A DNA stretch of 64,000 bases from Flammeovirgaceae bacterium (GTDB lineage Bacteria; Bacteroidota; Bacteroidia; Cytophagales; Cyclobacteriaceae). The translations under genes were made by a program, and so were the position numbers. This document shows, piece by piece, positions 61,201 to 64,000 of this stretch. Each line of letters starts with the position of its first letter. Position 1 is the first letter of the stretch. The stretch lies in contig JACJYU010000001.1 in the NCBI GenBank assembly GCA_020635915.1, forward strand, positions 186,001 to 250,000, in the 5' to 3' direction. The notes under the pieces are model-generated. The model saw only the letters and a program-made list of their open reading frames with translations. It did no database searches and was not told the DNA's origin.

Positions 61201-63550
61201 CATCGGATTCCCACAAGGCCATATTGGGGTGCTGCATGGTGCCCTCCGCACCGCCCACTTTCAGGTCCAGCGTGACGTTGGCAGTAGTGGCCACAAACTT
61301 GAACCAACGGTTGTAGTTGGGGCCGTTCTCCCAACAACTGCCTTTGTTCAAATCGGGAGTGGCGTTGACCGTGGAATAGGCCCCATCGGCAGAGCAGTTG
61401 TTGGCACTGTGGACGATGGTGATGGCCCCGTTGTAGTCATCGTAGGTGACCGTGTTGTCGATGCACAAGGTAAAGGTGCCCCGGAAACCCAGGCCCACAT
61501 AGTTGTCCACCGACACATAGTACGTATTGCCTACCGTAAGGCCCGATGTCGATATCTGCACGTCCGTGGTGGCATCGACACGCCTCACGCACTTCACCTC
61601 CGTGATGCCATCCGACTCCCACAAGGCCATATTGGGGTGCTGCATGGTGCCCTCCGCACCGCCCACTTTCAGGTCCAGCGTGACGTTGGCAGTGGTGGCC
61701 ACAAACTTGAACCAACGGTTGTAGTTGGGCCCGTTCTCCCAACAACTGCCTTTGTTCAAATCGGGCGTGGCGTTAATTGTTGAATAGGCCCCATCGGCAG
61801 AGCAGTTGTTGGCACTGTGGACGATGGTGATGGCCCCGTTGTAGTCATCGTAGGTGACCGTGTTGTCGATGCACAAGGTAAAGGTGCCCCGGAAACCCAG
61901 TCCCACATAGTTGTCCACCGACACATAATACGTATTGCCCACCGTAAGGCCCGATGTCGAGATCTGCACGTCCGTGGTGGCATTGACCCGCCTCACACAC
62001 TTTATCTCCGTGATGCCATCGGATTCCCACAAGGCCATATTGGGGTGCTGCATGGTGCCCTCCGCACCGCCCACTTTCAGGTCCAGCGTGACGTTGGCAG
62101 TAGTGGCCACAAACTTGAACCAACGGTTGTAGTTGGGGCCGTTCTCCCAACAACTGCCTTTGTTCAAATCGGGAGTGGCGTTGACCGTGGAATAGGCCCC
62201 ATCGGCAGAGCAGTTGTTGGCACTGTGGACGATGGTGATGGCCCCGTTGTAGTCATCGTAGGTGACCGTGTTGTCGATGCACAAGGTAAAGGTGCCCCGG
62301 AAACCCAGGCCCACATAGTTGTCCACCGACACATAGTACGTATTGCCTACCGTAAGGCCCGATGTCGATATCTGCACGTCCGTGGTGGCATCGACACGCC
62401 TCACGCACTTCACCTCCGTGATGCCATCCGACTCCCACAAGGCCATATTGGGGTGCTGCATGGTGCCCTCCGCACCGCCCACTTTCAGGTCCAGCGTGAC
62501 GTTGGCAGTGGTGGCCACAAACTTGAACCAACGGTTGTAGTTGGGCCCGTTCTCCCAACAACTGCCTTTGTTCAAATCGGGCGTGGCGTTGACCGTGGAA
62601 TAGGCCCCATCGGCAGAGCAGTTGTTGGCACTGTGGACGATGGTGATGGCCCCGTTGTAGTCATCGTAGGTGACCGTGTTGTCGATGCACAAGGTAAAGG
62701 TGCCCCGGAAACCCAGGCCCACATAGTTGTCCACCGACACATAGTACGTATTGCCTACCGTAAGGCCCGATGTCGAGATCTGCACGTCCGTGGTGGCATC
62801 GACACGCCTCACGCACTTTATCTCCGTGGTCCCATCCGATTCCCACAAGGCCATGTTGGGGTGCTGCATGGTGCCCTCCGCACCGCCCACTTTCAGGTCC
62901 AGCGTGACGTTGGCAGTGGTGGCCACGAACTTGAACCAACGGTTGTAGTTGGGCCCGTTCTCCCAACAACTGCCTTTGTTCAAATCGGGTGTGGCGTTGA
63001 CCGTGGAATAGGCCCCATCGGCAGAGCAGTTGTTGGCACTGTGGACGATGGTGATGGCCCCGTTGTAGTCATCATAGGTAGCCACGTCATCAATGCAAAG
63101 GGTAAACGTACCCTGGTACCCGGCTCCAACGTAATTATCAACGGATACGTAATAAGTGTCGCCAATCGACAAACTTGAGGTGGATATTTGGACATCGGTG
63201 GTGGCATTTATCCTCCTCACGCAACTTATTTCGGTTGTTCCATCGGATTGCCACAAGGCCATGTTGGGGTGTTGCATGGTGCCTTCTGCTCCTCCAACTT
63301 TAAGGTCAAGGGTAACCTCGGCAGAGGTGGCCACAAACACGAACCATACATTGTAATTAGGACCGTTCTCCCAACAACTGCCTTTGTTCAAATCAGGAGT
63401 GGCATTAACGGTGGTATAGGCGCCATTTGCAGAACAATTTGTGCTGCTGTGCGTGATGGGCTGCGCACTGCCAAAATTATCGTTGGCCGGTTGGGCGATC
63501 GCATTTATTATGCACATTCCGAAGGCTATCGGAAGCAAAAAATACTTCAT
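58265..63550 (-). CDS. Giant T9SS-secreted protein with eight tandem 136-residue units
   Basis: The 1761-residue protein has a signal peptide (MKYFLLPIAFGMCIINAIAQ). Eight tandem 136-residue units follow (about 33-1105), each with the text GSCWENGPNYN, GTMQHPNMALW, and YVSVDNYVG, ending GTFTLCI. Each unit has four conserved cysteines. After them comes a G8-like start (GNWNTPGSWSTTDHSG) and a long threonine and asparagine-rich beta-helix-like region (about 1130-1560). The C-terminal type A sorting domain begins near YPNPTDG and ends KRLLVK. It is secreted through the outer membrane by the type IX system and attached to the surface. The middle units are almost identical in DNA. Confidence 0.93.
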   Translation of the reverse strand: MKYFLLPIAFGMCIINAIAQPANDNFGSAQPITHSSTNCSANGAYTTVNATPDLNKGSCWENGPNYNVWFVFVATSAEVTLDLKVGGAEGTMQHPNMALWQSDGTTEISCVRRINATTDVQISTSSLSIGDTYYVSVDNYVGAGYQGTFTLCIDDVATYDDYNGAITIVHSANNCSADGAYSTVNATPDLNKGSCWENGPNYNRWFKFVATTANVTLDLKVGGAEGTMQHPNMALWESDGTTEIKCVRRVDATTDVQISTSGLTVGNTYYVSVDNYVGLGFRGTFTLCIDNTVTYDDYNGAITIVHSANNCSADGAYSTVNATPDLNKGSCWENGPNYNRWFKFVATTANVTLDLKVGGAEGTMQHPNMALWESDGITEVKCVRRVDATTDVQISTSGLTVGNTYYVSVDNYVGLGFRGTFTLCIDNTVTYDDYNGAITIVHSANNCSADGAYSTVNATPDLNKGSCWENGPNYNRWFKFVATTANVTLDLKVGGAEGTMQHPNMALWESDGITEIKCVRRVNATTDVQISTSGLTVGNTYYVSVDNYVGLGFRGTFTLCIDNTVTYDDYNGAITIVHSANNCSADGAYSTINATPDLNKGSCWENGPNYNRWFKFVATTANVTLDLKVGGAEGTMQHPNMALWESDGITEVKCVRRVDATTDVQISTSGLTVGNTYYVSVDNYVGLGFRGTFTLCIDNTVTYDDYNGAITIVHSANNCSADGAYSTVNATPDLNKGSCWENGPNYNRWFKFVATTANVTLDLKVGGAEGTMQHPNMALWESDGITEIKCVRRVNATTDVQISTSGLTVGNTYYVSVDNYVGLGFRGTFTLCIDNTVSYDEPAGAILLNDIHNWCSANAIYSTVNATPDLNKGSCWENGPNYNRWFKFVATTNFITLDLKVGGAEGTMQHPNMALWESDATTELACVRRINANSDVQISYASLVVGNTYFVSVDNYVGLGFRGTFSLCANDEPSYDFYEGALELTDLNNWCSANAQYTTQNATPDKNKGSCWENGPNYNRWFKFVAISPIVSIDMKVAGAEGTLQHPNMALWASDGVTELACVRRVNATTDINITYGSLVVGQTYYISCDNYVGLGYRGTFTLCINNVSQTYYSYADGNWNTPGSWSTTDHSGPPETIFFPSAGDVAYIEGHNIMVTAPANVGELNMTTATANTSLTVSNTSLDITGKFTVTNPGNNLNTTLVLSNSTLDVDDSFTINRNGGTAIISATVNNSTVNINRDFTVNSTAGTGDNTIGISTLSNFNVGREFILNNTGGPKTSVSVSNSNLRVTDNLSYVASADNQVEVTLASGADLFLGRDIVRGAPAYGILTSSGNSNVHYNSGVNLQTMASSIGSGTGDAIYYENIIVENTRITSPQVTLEGPVTVNGDLTLTDGIVGTTAANILNLKNTSATTIGSTASYVDGPMTYEVASAGLSARNFPLGNNGSYRPAILTVTHSDGSAVIYTAQHFSQSAVALGYTLPGTIDKVSDVRYWRVERSAVPNFTDANITLYYGIGSSDGVTDPANLRVVKTNGAGTAWIDVGGTGSAAGTGTITSVNFTTFSDFTLGNAVGGSNPLPVGLTSFEAAYDGSAVQLEWGTTSELNNDFFTVQRSADGLEFQSLLDIPGHGTTSSPHRYVATDSAPMEGVSYYRLKQTDFDGNVSFSGLAKVEVGHNGQATFEVYPNPTDGTGTFAKLFGMGPDDVVEVSVIDLLGIRHFSTTLTSGGTSPPIVALPLQQLPKGVYIVTVTGGKRSYSKRLLVK
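60230..63460 (-). repeat. Eight tandem 408-bp units in the T9SS gene
   Basis: The marker around the WENG motif (tctcccaaca on the + strand) falls at 60511, 60919, 61327, 61735, 62143, 62551, 62959 and 63367, always exactly 408 bases apart. Unit text alternates: units 3 and 5 read EVKCVRRVDATT and units 4 and 6 read EIKCVRRVNATT. This shows an 816-bp higher-order repeat, probably from duplication of a two-unit block. Units 1, 7 and 8 are more divergent. Confidence 0.9.
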
Positions 63551-63923
63551 GAAGACGGTTTACGGTTAAAGCCAAGGCGAAAACTACCCCAAAAAGCCAC
63601 AAATAACAAGGAAAAAGTACATAGGTTGGTATTTCTGCGCATACATCAACAAAATCATCTAAATACAGCCAAAACCTGTGTTTTAGGGGTGTTTTCTTAT
63701 TGAAGGATTGGCTATTACAGTTAAAAACCTACATTTGGAAGTCAAAAATGTACTTTTCAATCCAAAAAGCATATCTGTTGGTTTTCTTTTAAGCCATCCT
63801 TTCCGGGATTTGAATGCCCCTGGGCAACCAATGGTAACCCGCCCAACAGTTGCGCGTTTTTCAACGAATTGACCATGCCGTACCACGGATATGGGCGCAT
63901 TCAGTAAATAGTGAAAAAAGGGG
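63551..63923. other. Intergenic region upstream of the T9SS gene
   Basis: About 370 bases. I see no credible gene: a 94-residue frame on the minus strand crosses it but has no recognisable content. The region must hold the T9SS gene promoter, but no full TTG-N(17-23)-TAnnTTTG match was found. Confidence 0.5.
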
Positions 63924-64000
63924 TTAGCCTTCGTTATGGGTGGCCTTGGGCTTGCCGTTCTTGTCAATGAATACCATCTTGCTTTCCCCGGCCGGGTTGG
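63924..64000 (-). CDS. C-terminal end of an unidentified gene, cut by the window edge
   Basis: The last 24 codons read NPAGESKMVFIDKNGKPKAT then HNEG and a TAA at 63924-63926. The text is a plausible protein C-terminus, but I do not recognise a family. The start lies beyond base 64000. Confidence 0.5.
   Translation of the reverse strand, partial: NPAGESKMVFIDKNGKPKATHNEG

Noticed and set aside
61817..63178. A 453-codon open frame on the plus strand through the tandem repeats, and several copies of 65-102 codon frames
   Set aside because: They are antisense shadows of the T9SS gene that repeat every 408 bp only because the DNA repeats; they show no signal peptide, domain or start context.
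60230..63460. Possible CRISPR or satellite-like array
   Set aside because: The 408-bp spacing is an exact multiple of three, lies in one continuous coding frame and encodes a conserved domain; there are no short repeats with unique spacers.

Overview
The window looks like a chromosomal segment of a Bacteroidota bacterium, most likely of the Cytophagales type. This rests on several things seen here: a giant secreted protein with a type IX secretion (T9SS) C-terminal sorting tail, a protein combining a TonB-plug with MG2-like domains, many short-signal lipoproteins, and repeated promoter cores of the TTG-N(17-23)-TAnnTTTG type used by the Bacteroidota housekeeping sigma factor. GC content is near 50 percent. 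No rRNA, tRNA or CRISPR array was seen.

Layout. 1-6.6 kb: 5-prime end of parE, a sterol-desaturase-like membrane protein, a small lipoprotein, 3-hydroxybutyryl-CoA dehydrogenase, a DUF3108 protein, dapD and a glycosyltransferase. 6.6-9.3 kb: a manganese module (MntR-type repressor with a palindromic operator, then an Nramp transporter fused to a universal-stress domain). 9.4-14.5 kb: plug/MG2 protein, mnmE, and a VapBC-type toxin-antitoxin pair whose perfect palindrome covers its own -7 element. 14.6-19.2 kb: a membrane dipeptidase lipoprotein, DEAD-box helicase, cold-shock protein with terminator, fatty-acid desaturase, ECF-like sigma factor. 19.3-23.1 kb: a peptide and glutathione degradation group (gamma-glutamyltransferase, second M19 dipeptidase, S51 peptidase). 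23.2-26.1 kb: a tightly overlapped three-gene phosphorelay. 26.3-36 kb: lipoproteins, a VOC protein, a GNAT-nitrilase fusion, NhaA, an operon of three different MscS channels, and an outer-membrane protein with a damaged start.

36-49.4 kb is more accessory. It holds two similar cassettes (ArsR-SRPBCC-DoxX-DUF4256-YdeI, and DUF1801-SRPBCC-VOC-DoxX-small protein) on either side of metabolic genes and a type II restriction-modification pair. In this pair the BglII/BstYI-like nuclease is split by a frameshift in a run of eight A. In the second cassette two neighbouring genes each carry one premature in-frame stop codon.

49.4-64 kb: DUF3137 protein, a ring-cleavage-like VOC protein, a haem-motif lipoprotein, CorA, ClC, a TSUP permease, a nucleoside deaminase, an M1 aminopeptidase, and the 1761-residue T9SS protein. 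That protein contains eight tandem 136-residue units at exact 408-bp spacing, and a vestigial second sorting tail lies just beyond its stop codon. The window ends in the 3-prime end of an unidentified gene.

The strongest leads are the split restriction enzyme at a homopolymer, the repeat architecture and leftover tail of the T9SS protein, the double nonsense operon, and a nested inverted-repeat element between nhaA and the nitrilase gene.
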